Assembly (NCBI RefSeq): GCF_947179515.1
Contig: NC_067473.1
Location: 104,662,282-104,726,281, forward strand
Direction of reading: 5' to 3'
From: Apodemus sylvaticus
Lineage: Eukaryota; Chordata; Mammalia; Rodentia; Muridae
Length of the DNA stretch: 64,000 nt
Below the pieces are notes generated by a model. It searched no databases. It saw only the letters and a list, made by a program, of their open reading frames with translations, and was not told where the DNA came from. Shown here piece after piece: positions 33,159 through 45,414 of this stretch; the first letter of the stretch is position 1; each line of letters opens with the position of its first letter. The position numbers and the translations under genes are program-made.

Positions 33159-34885
33159 GTTCTGTAGATTTCAGTACAAAGAAACCACTAGCTATTTCAT
33201 GGTTTTTTAACTTTAAGTGTAGAATTTTCTAAAGTACAATTTCTTGACATTTTCTCCTGCTTTCCCATAATTCCATTCTCTATAACTGCATTAAAAAAAA
33301 TATTGCCAGGTCAAGATGAAGATGGCGTGTAGTCTGTGTGAAGGTGGAGGATAAGCAGTTGCTGTTGGTTTCAATTATTCAATATTTTGTGGAAATATTC
33401 AGTATGGGTTAGAAGCCTCAGCCCTCATTATGGTTAAGTTACGTGAGGACATTTTCTTGTATAATGCAAATGTCCCCTTCGTTTTGCTATCCTGTGTGTG
33501 TTTGGGACATTATGAGGAAGGAGGCCAAAAGAAAATTGTTCTGATGCACCTGTCCATTAGTGAGTCGTCATGCCTGACAGAAACTTTCTGGCACCATCTG
33601 CTAATAATATTATGCTCTGAAGCATACGAATTCATGGGCCTTTTACTTTTTATCTCAGCTAGTATAATTGCAGATGCTATTCTTATTCAAAAATGGGCCA
33701 TGTTTTGCCTATAGCCAAAGGCATCTAGCTTCCACTGATGTTAATGAGGGCAGCCATAAGAAAAAGTAAAGAGAATCCAGCTAGCACCTCTAATTGTCTT
33801 ATGAATCTTAATAAGCCTGTTTAGCTTAATAATACTCAATCGGGGAGAGTTTCATTGGTTATTTGTTCATTTGCCATAGAAGGCATTATCTTGGACACTT
33901 TCAGAAGGGGTTGTTTTTGTTACAAAGCAGATTCTTTGTTTTCTATAGCCTGGAAGAGTAACATTGAGTCATGCTTTTTATATACACAAAAGGATTCTGA
34001 AAAAATAAAAAGGCTTGAAAATATTAGTACTGACATTTCAACAGATACAGAAAATGTATGCTGCAAAGAATGAAGGCTTCAGAGAATTCATGCAGTGCAT
34101 TTTACACAAAGACAAGTGCAATTTGTCCAGAATAGAAAGAATCATAGCTAATTAGATTGGCTTTAATTGGGTTTGTGCTAAATCCAATGCTTTATAGAAC
34201 CATCAGGGCTGAACAGCAATGAGAATCAATTTGAAAAATATACAGAGAAATTGACTACAGAAGACTAAAATAGATAAATAGAGGTTGCATCCCAGATATT
34301 AAATAACCAACATAAAACAACATTGAAACAAACACTTTTAAAGAAATTAAAGCAGAAAATTGATTGCATTATTAAAATTAGATAATTCTCAATCATCAAT
34401 TACTCCACTTTAAAATTTTTAATTTTATTCATGGCCATGCATTTTCTCTCTAGTGGAAACAAAACACAAAAACATGTCTTCTTCAAGAATTGATGTCCTT
34501 TTGTTACATTTACCTGTATGAAATTGTGATAGTAATGTGAAAATCACTCTCTGATAACTAGCCTTGATTATAGTGAAAATAAATAAGGATACCTTATCTG
34601 GCATAGCCCTATCAAGTAGCAGAGAAAAGATTGTGAAACAGAAAAAGGATGCTATATGAAGATAAATGCATAAATAACTTTTTATAATAATAGGGTGGTA
34701 TACCTTAAAGTGATACCAGACTCACTTCTCTGAGTAACTGATTAGAGTAGTTCAGTCTGTTCTTTGGTGAGTAATCAGGATTTTTGCTCCAGTAGACATT
34801 TAACATAAAATAATTCTCCTGTTTTCTGGTACATTTTACTTCTAATGAGTGAGAGACTGGGATAGGTATCAAGTGTGCATTGCAT
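33159..34885. other. 1.7-kb non-repeat interval
   Basis: No exon or RNA gene can be supported. The longest frames (94 codons at 33430-33714 and 72 codons at 33855-34073) show no domain or splice logic. The part 33430-34430 keeps moderate complexity with clusters of TAAT-type words; see findings. Confidence 0.45.
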
Positions 34886-34886
34886 G

Positions 34887-34890
<4 letters not shown>

Positions 34891-34976
<86 letters not shown>
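34891..34976. repeat. (TC)n-(TA)n compound microsatellite
   Basis: About 15 TC units followed directly by about 27 TA units. Confidence 0.97.
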
Positions 34977-34978
<2 letters not shown>

Positions 34979-35664
34979 AATATATAATATTTGTATATTA
35001 TATTAACTTTAATTTAATTGGTCATGTATGGATAGATGTGGGAAAATAAGGACATAGCTATAGCACATGATAAGGTACAGTTTTAAAAATTCATTGAATT
35101 TTTTTAAAATGAAATTCAGAGTTTCTGTTACCAAACTAGCTCTTTCATGACAAAAATATTTTAATTTTTAAAAATAATTTCTAAACCAATAACTCATATA
35201 ACACATAACACATAAACAGTAATATACTGCTACCTGTATAGTACTTAATTGCATTCTAACTTGTAATTGTTCAATAGCTATTAACATATGTCAAAATTAA
35301 TCAAATACCACATTTTAAATATGTGAAGTTTATTGTGTATGGCAATAATGACAGTAAAGTTACTAAAAGGTTTCCATGCTATACTTGGGCATACAACCAT
35401 GTTGTCTCATTGTGATATCTTCATTTGTTCTTTTGACATCTGATCTGGTTATTATTGCTATTATATTCAATTTATAGAATAATCCTGGGAACTGGCATAT
35501 TAGTCATCCTGATATTTTTTGAGCCAGAAAATGCAGTGCATCCTTAGAGTTATTTACAAATCCTTATTTCATCCATGAAGGTAAAGTGGCAGTCTTTAAC
35601 TGTAGCAGAACCCCTTGTTCTAAGTCTTACAACTATTATTGTACATTCATTAGCATATAGATAT
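34977..35664. other. Non-repeat AT-rich interval
   Basis: No feature recognised. Confidence 0.45.
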
Positions 35665-35665
35665 T

Positions 35666-35990
35666 AAATGAAAAGAATACACATGGAATGCAATCATTGA
35701 TAAGTGGATATTAATTAGCCCTGAAGCTCTGAATACTGAAGATACAATTAGCATATCAAGTGATTCCCATGAAGAAGGAAGAAGAAGGCTCTAATTCTGG
35801 AAAGGCTTGATCCAGCATTGTAGGGAAGTACCAGGACAGAGAAAAGGGAGGGGGAAAGATAGGAGAATGGATGGAGAGAAGAGGACTTATGGGACGTATG
35901 GGGAGGGGGGAACTGGGAAAGAGGAAAGCTTTTGGATTGTAAACAAAGAATATAGAAAATAAAAAAATATATTTAAAAAGAAATTCAAAT
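35666..35990 (+). mobile_element. 5'-truncated L1 3' end (family ending 'gaatatagaaaataaa')
   Basis: Begins in the last ORF2 codons ('acacatggaatgcaatcatt', 'taagtggatattaattagcc') and covers the 3' UTR with a polypurine region and the end 'tgtaaacaaagaatatagaa'. Copies at 45595, 46295, 50581 and 56453 share this 3' end, so they form one subfamily distinct from the copies ending 'tatcgaataaa'. Confidence 0.92.
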
Positions 35991-36164
35991 AAATAATTTA
36001 ATAATAATTAAAAATAAAAAGAGAAAAGCATAAATTTTCTAGATTACATGGGGTAGTTATAGAGTAAGGTAGAGGTAAGGGCTGGGTTTAAAAGGGAGTT
36101 TTAACTTAAAATAATCTATAGTGCCTTCAACTTATGTTCCAAAAGATAGAAGTAAGAATCATGA

Positions 36165-37818
36165 AAATTTGAGGCCATAGAAGAGAAAGTGGGGAAGAAC
36201 GTCAAGCACATGGGCACAGGGGAAAATTTCCTGAACAGAACACCAATGGCTTATGTACTAAGATCAACAATCTACAAATTCGACCTCATAAAACTGTAGT
36301 TTCGGTAAGCCAAAGGACACTGTTAATAAGACAAAACAGCAACCACCATATTGGGAAAAGATCTTTATCAATCCTACATACAATATAGTGCAAGTATCCA
36401 ATGTATTAAAAAAAAAAATTCAAGAAGTTAGACTCCAGAGAATCAAATAACCCTACTAGAAATGGGGCAAAGAGCTGAACAAAAAAATTCAACTGAGGAA
36501 TATCAAACAGCCAAGAAGCACCTAAAGAAATGTTCAACATCCTTAGTCATCAGGGAAATGCACATCAAAACAACCCTGAGATTCTAACTCACACCAGTCA
36601 GAATGACTAAGACCAAAAACTCAGATGACAGCAGATTCTGGCAAGAGTGTGAGAAAGAGGAACACTCCTCCATTGTTGGTGGGATTGCAAGCTGGTACAA
36701 CCACTCTGGAAATCAGTGTGGCATTCCTCAGAAAATTGGACATAGTATTACCTGATGACATAGCTATACCACTTCTGGGCATATACCCAAAAAATGCTCC
36801 AACATATAACAATGACACAACTGCCCCTATATTCATAGCAGCCTTATTTATAGTAGCCAGAATCTGGAAAGAACTCAGATGTCCTTCAACAGAGAAAAGG
36901 ATACAGAAAATGTGGTACATTTACACTGTGGAGCACTACTCAGCTATTAAAAACAATGAATTCATGAAGTTCTTAGGCAAATGGATGGAGTTAGAAAATA
37001 TCATACTGAGCAAGATAACCCAATTACAAAAGAACACGCATGGTATGCACGTAGTGATAAATGTATATTAGCACAAAAGTTCAGAATACCCAAGATACAA
37101 TTCACAGACAACATGAATCTCAAGAAGAAGGAAGACCAAAGTGTGGATACTATTTTTTCTTCTTAGAAGGGGGAACAAAATACCTACAGAAGGAGAGACA
37201 GAGACACAGTGTGGAGTAGAGACTGAATGAAAGCCAGAGACTGCCCCACCTGGGGATCCATCCCATTTACAGTTACCAAACACTATTGCAGATACTATTG
37301 TGGATGCTAAGAATTGCTTGCTGACAGGAACCTGATATAGCTGTCTCCTGAGAGGCTCTGCCAGAGCCTGACAAATACAAAGACAGATGCTTGCAGCCAA
37401 ACATTGGGTCCCAAACAGAGCAGTTAAAGCACGTAGTCCCAAACAGTGCAGTTAAAGGACTGAAGTAGCTGAATGGGTTTGCAACCCCATAGGAAGAACA
37501 ATACTATCAACCAACCAAACTCTCTAGAGCTCCCAGGGACTAAACTGCCAACCAAGGAGTACACATGGAGGGCCCTATGCATATGTAGCAGAGAATGGCC
37601 TTGTTGGTCAATGGGAGAAGAAGCCCTCAGTCCTATGAAGGCTTTATGCCCCAGTGTAGGGTAATGCCAGGGCTGTGAGGTATGTGTGGGTGGGTTGATA
37701 GGAGAGCAGCCTCATAGAATGGGGGAGGGGAAATGGGAGAGGGAGATTTGGAGGCTAAACCAGGAAAGGGGATAACATTTGAAATGTAAATACATGAAAT
37801 AGTCAATAAAAATTAATT
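36165..37818 (+). mobile_element. L1 (Lx-class): ORF2 C-terminal quarter and long 3' UTR
   Basis: Starts in ORF2 ('gaaagtggggaagaacgtc', 'gggcacaggggaaaatttcc'), passes the Cys-motif region at about 36630-36680, and ends ORF2 near 37071 (HGMHVVINVY). A 148-codon piece (36625-37071) is open; upstream is broken. The 3' UTR has the Lx blocks in order and finishes 'aggaaaggggataacatttg' and 'gtcaataaaaatt', with a tail at about 37808-37830. Same class as the copies at 6945, 9901, 19518 and 57427. Confidence 0.93.
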
Positions 37819-37830
37819 AATTAATTTAAA

Positions 37831-40040
37831 AAGGGGATCCATTCATATATAAATAAATGGGTGTACTTTCCTTAGGAATGTTGTCTGGCTTCCTTTCTAC
37901 AAGCTGGAGAGCTTCTGATTTGTTTCAATACTCTGTGGTGACATTGTTTGTATTTCATTCTGTCTGCCATAGCCAATAATTTCATGTAAAAGTCAAATCA
38001 TTGTAAAATGCTATGAAGTATATGTCATATATAAAGTCATAATATTTTATATTACAACCATCTATGCATATGTAAATTATATCAACGTATGTCATTAGCA
38101 AAAAAGTGAAATCAAAAGAAAGCAGCTCTTCATTTGAGAAATGGTATTCTTCAGAAGAGCTGGAAAAAACTCGCCACATAAAATTATATCTTATTTCCCA
38201 GGAAATTGTATAGAAGGATATTTTCTCAACTGAATTTCGAGTTCTTTGGCTGAAGTCCAAAGAAACTAAGTTTGAAAGCATGCGTATGTTTCCTTTCAGA
38301 TATATCTCATCCAGGGTTCTCCTCAGTTCTAATAAGGAGCTTCAAGAACGGCTTCTTAGAGGCAAGGATTTCTAATCTTGACCTTGTATTGCATAGAGAG
38401 CAGTTATGAGATCCTCTCATCGTTTTTGTTGTGCAGGCATCAAGAGTGATAATAAGAATGGATATTTGCTGCTGCTTCAGTCAACCATCTGTTGACTCAC
38501 TCATATATCGAAACACCAGGACTTCTATTTGCCTCCAGCTACTTAATAAAAAAGGCAAAGCTAATCTCCTCCTTAACTCCTGGTGTGAGCTGTGATTTGC
38601 CAACTTAATAAACGATGACTTATCTGGAGGTTATGAAATTGGTATCTGAGGTTCAACTTTATTAGCCATTGAACCTAACCCCTGGGATCACTTCTGGGTT
38701 TATTTCCAGAAAGTCTTCTATCATGCTTCTTCAGTAATCAAAGAATTAAAAGCTAAGAACTTATTTTATTCATACTCTTCTCCTCGTCATTGATTTTCCT
38801 CTTCTTTTCAGGATTTTTTTTCAACATTTAGCCTTTAGAGAATTAGTTGTCCTTAACATTTTTCTCACTGGGTAGTCTATTTCTCTCCCAATAAATGCAG
38901 ACTGGTAACCAGGAAATATTTTTCGTCACTACAGGGTGTGATCTGAATCTGTCTCAGAAGTAAAGGGGATCTCTAAGAGGGTAGCATTTTGGCCCCTTAG
39001 TATTAAACTACTTAACCAGAAAACAGAGAAACTAAAAATACATTTTCTAAAAATCTTCGTACATACTGAAAACATTTAAATAAATCAATGTTGTAAATTT
39101 TCCAAATGTTTTCTCTCTTTTCTGTTACTGGGACCATGAATTGGTGTCTAGACAGGTCATAGGTAATTGAGACAAAAGCTATTATGATCAATCTGCTACA
39201 TTAAAACGGTATAAAACTGAGCCCTAGTGACATTATTTTTTATACCAATAGTTCATCTCATAGCCCCCATCATAGAACTGCTTTTTTGCTATCAATGGTG
39301 TTTAAAAGAGATTCCTACATTTGGTCTAGGGAAAGTGAATAAGAAACTACCAAGTGCTCGATTCTTAATGAGTGATCTACAGTACATCCTTCTCCTCCCA
39401 AGGCTCAAGCTTCATTGTGGAAGTAGAAGTTCAAAGAATACAACAGCTAGAGATGGGAGAAGACTATAAGAAAATTCTTCCCAGACACCTCAAGGTAATT
39501 GCCTGTTTGAGTTTCTGGTGGTTGTGGCAGCTTGCAGAATATCTGTACAAACTCAAGCCTTACATGTTTAAACAACAAAGATAAATTCTAAATACATTTT
39601 TAATAACATTGTTGTGAGATACAGTGAAAAAAATGTCCACTGCTTATTGCAGCCTATATCATGTCCATTATATGTGCATTCTTTCTTCTGTCAATTACAT
39701 ATCATAGTAACTGCAAATGATGACTTGGCTGTTTCTTTATTCTCTCACTTTGTGAGAAATGGGTTAGAAAAAATTAATGTAGGTGAAACAGCTGGGATCA
39801 CCTTTATTACCAAGGTCTCACTCAAGCATTTTCACCTTCATTAGTCCTGTATAAATTGCTGACAAAAACAGCATCCTCTGCATAAAAGTCTGGACAGTTA
39901 TATCTGAACAATTACACCTAAAAGGAGTGATGTGTCTCTGTAAAACTGTCCCTATTAAACTGTCTCTTTTCTCTCTACTAGCTCTGTACTGTTCTCTTAA
40001 ACCATCTCTTTTTATTGTCTTTTCTACAGAGTTTGGTGTA
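37831..40040. other. 2.2-kb non-repeat interval
   Basis: No gene or repeat could be assigned. Overlapping frames at 39227-39469 and 39372-39584 have no motif. The stretch at 38330-38760 looks like ordinary single-copy DNA and is mentioned under findings. Confidence 0.45.
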
Positions 40041-40059
40041 TCCTATCTTTAAGGCATTC

Positions 40060-40215
40060 TGTCACATATATATTTTACAGTATTTTAAAATAATACAATT
40101 TATAATCTATAATATATGAAATAAAATATATAAAATACATATGAATTTTCATATAAACATTTAGTGTTTCATATATATGTAAATATATATATATATACAC
40201 ACATACATATTTGCA
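40060..40215. repeat. TA-rich low-complexity sequence
   Basis: Words such as tataatctataatatatg and atatatatatatatacacac. Confidence 0.8.
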
Positions 40216-40319
40216 TTGCATATGTGCCAATTAGTGAGAGGTGAGACCTGTATATTTACCTACATATAAAGAGAGGTATCTGAATGCAGCTTGAAATTCT
40301 ATTTATTTAGAAAAAGAGC

Positions 40320-40560
40320 AGTAGTAGGTTGTATTTTGAGTATGGATCCTCTCTGACTATGAGTAATTATCTATACTTATTTTATCTGCATGAATTCCCT
40401 CCTATTGAGAAGGTCTTAATTCTAGTTACTCAATATTTGTTAACTCCCAAGATGAAAGTGCCACTATTGCACCACTGGAGATATATTGCTGGGCTAATCA
40501 TTGTTGTGTTTATAGACTTTACAGTTTGGTAGGGCCATTTATTGTTTCTCTCCTTTGGCA
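40320..40560 (+). repeat. Ancient rodent repeat, same family as 2290-2860
   Basis: 'gcatgaattccctcctattg' with 'agaaggtc', followed by 'gtgccactattgcaccactg' and 'gagatatattgctgggctaa', has the same order as the unassigned repeat near 2290-2860. Both are diverged and non-coding. Confidence 0.45.
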
Positions 40561-40611
40561 CCTTTAATAAAGCCTTTTGATAAAGAGTTAGTATGCTATG
40601 TAATGTTTTTG

Positions 40612-41010
40612 TAAATCCCAGATCCAGATGGATTCACAGCAGGTTTTCATTACATATTCAAAGAAGAAATACATCAACGCTTCTTAGATTATTCAAAACA
40701 TATAACACCTCTAAACTGCATATATAAAGCATTACTCCAGTACTCCAAGCAGACAAAGATACAACAAAGAAGAATACCACAGGTCAATATTTCTGTGGGA
40801 AACAAAATCAATTATTTGCAATAAATACTTGTACATTAAATTCAGAAATAAAACAATGGCTATCTCCCAGAAACGCAAGGATAATTCAACATACATAAAT
40901 CAGAAAATGATAGATTGATTTAAATAAAAAAATCAGATGATCATTCCAACATGCAGAAAACAGAGGCCTTGAATTTGAAAGCGAGTAAGGATGTATATAT
41001 GGTAAGAATT
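40612..41010 (+). mobile_element. Ancient L1 ORF2 fragment
   Basis: 'ccagatccagatggattcac' and 'agcaggttttcattacatat' are a decayed form of the GPDGFSAEFYQ block. It continues with 'acaaagatacaacaaagaag', equivalent to the KDPTK block, and 'cgcaaggataattcaacata', equivalent to GWFNI. Frame is lost. It is similar in age to the remnant at 27880. Confidence 0.75.
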
Positions 41011-41460
41011 AAATGGACAGTAGGCAAATGGCAAATAAATAATCTAATGATCATATTACCCCAAAATAAAAATAAAATAAAAAATTAAAATAATGATTGA
41101 CACAATAATTAAATGTTAAAATTGTCATGTGTTTTAAAACCTGTACAAGTATATTAGGACTTTTTAAAGGTATAAATTAATTGGTTATAAAAATAAATTT
41201 AACTTTCTTTCATGGTAAAAGTTCTAAAAAGAATTGGACTGGAAGGAACCTACTTCACCTTCCTATATGCAATATGAGACAAACCCAGCATAATGGGGTC
41301 CTGAATGGAAAAACGCTCAGTGCAATACGATTAATACATGGAAACTTTTCATTAACTCTCAGTGTCACCTGCTTTCAGAATCGCATGTTTTTTTAGAATA
41401 AACACAAAACTTACTGTTAATGTTATGTTCATCCCACTGGTTTAGGATTATCTGTTTTTC
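41011..41460. other. Non-repeat interval
   Basis: A (AAAAT)-rich patch occurs near 41062-41090. No gene recognised. Confidence 0.4.
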
Positions 41461-41629
41461 CCTTCTTCTTCTTCTTCCTCCTCCTCCTCCTCCTCCTCCT
41501 CCTCCTCCTCCTCCTCCTCCTCCTCCTCCTCCTCCTCCTCCTCCTCCTCCTCCTCCTCCTCCTCCTCCTCTTCTTCTTCTTCTTCTTCTTCTTCTTCTTC
41601 TTCTTCTTCTTCTTCTTCTTCTTCTTCTT
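41461..41629. repeat. (CCT)n/(CTT)n polypyrimidine triplet microsatellite
   Basis: About 169 bases are pyrimidine only: a few CTT, then about 32 CCT units (41476-41570), then about 20 CTT units (41569-41629). It adjoins the tail end of the minus-strand B1 and so probably grew from its A-rich tail. Poly-Pro, poly-Leu, poly-Gly and poly-Arg frames across it are artefacts. Confidence 0.98.
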
Positions 41630-41775
41630 TGGTTTTTCAAGACAAGGTTTCTCTGAATAGCCTTGGCTGTCCTGGAACTCACTCTGTAGTCCAGGCTGTC
41701 TTTGAACTCAGAAATCCCCCTGCCTCTGCCTCCCAAGTGCTGGGATTAAAGGCATGTGCCCCAACACCTGGCTTG
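41630..41775 (-). mobile_element. B1 SINE
   Basis: In complement: 'ccaggtgttggggcacatgc', 'ctttaatcccagcacttggg', 'aggcagaggcagggggattt' and 'ctgagttcaaagacagcctg', then 'gactacagagtgagttccag', a B1 end and a tail. It is 7SL-RNA derived and close to the B1 consensus by eye, so it is younger than the other SINEs here. Its tail side is the triplet microsatellite at 41461-41629. Confidence 0.95.
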
Positions 41776-42407
41776 TTTTTCTCTTCTTTATGTTCAAATT
41801 TTGTACTTTAATGTGGTCTAGAAGACCATTGTTTTATAATTTAGGTATAAATGCCAAGTTCAATTAAGGTCATCAAGCAAGAATAAAATTTACATCTGTT
41901 TGTTAAACATAAAACTTTTCTCTAGGGTCTCACAGCTCGTATGTATTATTTGCAGGAAATTCTTATTAAAGTGAATGTCAGGCTTGCTGAACAAGCTCCT
42001 CTATATCAGATACTAAAATTGTGTTTGTTCTCACTTGTTTCTTTGTGTTTCACAGTTTATAGATGTATTGAAAATAAATTCTGCGTTCCTAATTCTATTC
42101 AATATAATATACCAAGTCATGGGAAATATTTCCAATCTCTGAGACATCTCTCCTAGGTATATGTGAAGATTAATACAGGGTAAAAAAATAACAAAATTCT
42201 AGAAAAGGACCACATGTAGTGATTTAAGATTAAGTAATACTCTAGGACAAACAAAATCAGAGTAACATGGTTCCGGTGTCAATGAGTATCAAAAAGCACA
42301 TACTTGGAAAAGCTATGGTTCGATCACTTTTGTGACTAGTATCTATCATAACAGGGCATGAAGAAAGTATCTTTGATATAGGCAATATCTAAAAGAAGTG
42401 TATGTGG

Positions 42408-42457
<50 letters not shown>

Positions 42458-44585
42458 GTTTGTACTACATATATGGAATTTCTCAAATTATCCAATTATT
42501 AAAAATGTAACAATGTATTTGCTTCTTATGCTATAGGAGATGTGTGAGTGAAGCTCTTAGCAATGTGGAGCAAAGAAGAGACTGCTCTGATATTAAGATG
42601 TATATAGGCTAATTATGTCATATAAAAGTCATATAAAAGTTTTTGTTCAGAAATAAATTCTGCTTCTTCAGAGGGAGTCTTGCCATTCTTTACAGCAGAA
42701 AGGATAAATTCTTACCTTTGAAATCATAATGATAGACAGAGGAATCATGAGTAAGCCACCATTCAATTACTTTGGACATTGGAATTAATTTTCTGAAGAC
42801 TGTGATAGCTTGGTTGCTAAGGTTTTCATTTCACTTCAGTTTTTTTTTCTTTAAAAGAAAACCACCAGTTTTTAATATTCCATAAATCTTCAGTTTTAGA
42901 AACTCCAGGGCCATGAATATTTTCTGTAATCAAGATTTAGTTCTGACTATGAAGGAAATGATTCACCTCTCATATCTCCCAGTATTTGACTGGTCTCACA
43001 AATAATTTTATCAAATGTGAGAAGCTGGTATGAAGGAAATTTATAAATATGTATAAATTTTTTATTTTAAAGTGATCTTTGACTTTTAAATAACTAGTAT
43101 TCTCTTTGTTTCCTATTATGAGGTAAAATGAGTTTGATTCATTTGAATAAAACATGAGTAACATGTAGGCAAGATAAGGTAGTGTGGCTGTAGAACATTG
43201 CCAGAAGTGATGGTTTACCATTAAATAGTTTTTATTTTTTCCCTATGTTGGAGAGGAAATTTATATGATATTTTATGTTTCCTGCTTGACCTAATTGCAT
43301 TCAGTAATAAGATGGTAGACCGCACGCTGTCTGTAATTCTCAGACATAAAACTGAATCCTACTCTATTCTGTTTGAATTGAGGACTCCTATTTGAAAAGC
43401 AAATGTAATATGCCTTAAAACAAGTCATTTGCATTTCTAGAGTATGGAAATTGCAGCACAATTCTACCTTTGACAGAACTCTTGAGCAAAGAAGAGTTAG
43501 TAACTCCATTTTCACAATGACTTTAAAGCCCCTTCTGTACTTTTTATTAAATAGCAAAGAAGAGGCACCTTGAATAAAAGAAAATACAATTGAAGATGGA
43601 AAAATGATTTCAGTAAAAATGACATAGGCAAGGAAGCAAATAAAATGCACATAAAATCACAGAGATTTTTTTTAACTTTCAGCAAAGGTAATCACTGATG
43701 GGCTTTGGCTATGTAAGTTTTCTGAATTTTCAGAAATATAATTAATACCTTTTATAAATCATATAAGATCATTCATGAATTTGATTATTATAACATTTTG
43801 AGGACTTGAAAATTAGGCCTTGCTTTGAAAACATAGCTATTCTATTACTTAGGGGGAAATATATAATATGAATCTGAAGCTTTATGTAGTATTAATAAAA
43901 TAAAATATTCACCAAAGAGGTTAAGGGGTAAGTAAGGCATATCAGAATCCAGGAACAAATAGAGAAGATACCCATCCCTGGAGCTTCATTAATGTGAACA
44001 GTAATTATAACAACAAAAATTATAGGATATTAATTGATAAACTAAAAAAAAAGATAAACTAATTTAAAACAAATAGCCACAAATCATTGAACTGAAGTTT
44101 CAATTCAATGAATTGAATAATTAAATATTAATTATTAAGTGTAGATTTTATGTACAGAATTCCAATCAATTATGTATAAAACAAATGTCTTTTGAGGACA
44201 GATATATGACACCAAAAATAGAACAACAAAGACTTTCCTCCTAAGTCTAGTTTGGTGAGCTGGTTTGTTTATTGTGGTAAATGACAGGAATAGAGGTCAT
44301 ATACAAGAACATGGACACCAAAACTGCAAACCTCACCGCAGCATGGATGGTTCAGCTCACAAAGCTGAATGTCCTGCCTTCCCTGTATAACTCTCAGCCA
44401 GCTCCTTAGGGTGCAGAGTCTCCTATACATGATGTCTTTGATGCTTATGTATACTTGAGGAGGGATCTTTGAGTTTTGAGATATTTACTTTCTGAATTTT
44501 ATGGGTTCTGATTATTTAGGGAATCTTAATTTGTGCCCCTCCTGGAATGAAAGTTTCAATTCTGGGGATGCTGCTGCATAGAGTC
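41776..44585. other. 2.8-kb largely non-repeat interval
   Basis: No exon can be supported. The largest frame (119 codons, minus, 43291-43650) has no domain. Apart from the TG tract below I see no repeat. Confidence 0.45.
42410..42460. repeat. (TG)n with embedded (CG)n
   Basis: TG repeats surround 'gcgcgcgcg' at 42442-42450. The whole is alternating purine-pyrimidine. Confidence 0.95.
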
Positions 44586-44589
44586 AAGG

Positions 44590-44985
44590 AAATCGATACA
44601 TCTAGTTTCATTAGTTACTGTGCTTGTTGCTATGACAAAATAGGTGAAAAAATAGCAGAAGGAAAGGTTTATCTTGACGGAGCTTTTATTTCTAAGTTCA
44701 TTTTATCTTTGTGGGAAGCCATAATGGCAGAAGTGTTAAGCATCTAGCTGGTCATGTTGCATATGCAATTAGGAAGGAAAGAACAATAAATATGCTCAAT
44801 TCAATTTCTCCCTTATATCAGATGAAGACTATAAATTATGGTATATTGCAACCAACATCCAAAATAGTCACTCTCTGTTAAAGATCTCTTAGAACATCCT
44901 CATGGACCTACTCTGGGTCTTTCTCCTAAGAGATTCAAATTACAGTCAAGATGACAATGAAGACTAGAATCACTCTTATTTTCTA
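44590..44985 (-). mobile_element. MaLR-type LTR
   Basis: On the plus strand 'gttactgtgcttgttgctat' and 'gacaaaataggtg', then 'gaaggaaaggtttatcttga', then 'ctggtcatgttgcatatgca' and 'cctactctgggtctttctcc', then 'aagagattcaaattacagtc' and 'aagatgacaatgaagac', are the complement of a rodent MaLR-like LTR. The 'tttat' in 'gtttatctt' complements the polyadenylation signal area. It is probably solo, diverged, and of a different subfamily from the copy at 8405. Confidence 0.5.
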
Positions 44986-45130
44986 AACCTATCTCTGCAC
45001 ATTACACAGAAAGAGAATTTTAATCAGTAACACAATTTATATCAACAGTCATATCTGTTGATTATATTTGACATTCAAACACTCTGGTAAAAGTGGAGCA
45101 TAATTATCACTCTGAGTTTTCTTCATAAAT

Positions 45131-45180
45131 TTCAAATAACTACCAGAAAAGATTGGTAGTTATTTGAATTGGTAGTTATT
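45131..45180. repeat. Perfect 14-bp hairpin plus extra direct copy
   Basis: 'ttcaaataactacc' (45131-45144) and its exact complement 'ggtagttatttgaa' (45155-45168) are separated by 10 bases. The first 10 bases of the right arm recur at 45171-45180. It is too short and isolated to call a transposon or RNA gene. Confidence 0.9.
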
Positions 45181-45414
45181 CAGATTGATGACCATAGAAG
45201 AATAGCCCATTGATACTTCTCAATGTCCTCAAAATCATTAAAATCAACGCAAAACTTTTTGGAAGAGCTATAGAACACTAGCTGGTGAAACTAGGAGTTA
45301 CCTTCTACCCAAAATATTATGTTTAATATATGTGGAGGACTAATGCACTGAAAGAACAAGAAAGTATCAGTAACACACAAAAACTCTCACTAGAGAAGTC
45401 AGAAAGCTGAGGAA

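Noticed and set aside
41420..41736. Long frames of poly-Pro/poly-Leu (plus) and poly-Gly/poly-Arg (minus)
   Set aside because: They are translations of the triplet microsatellite and the adjacent B1, not proteins.
43291..43650. 119-codon minus-strand frame
   Set aside because: No recognisable domain, promoter, splice or retrocopy signs; its length is plausible by chance in 64 kb.
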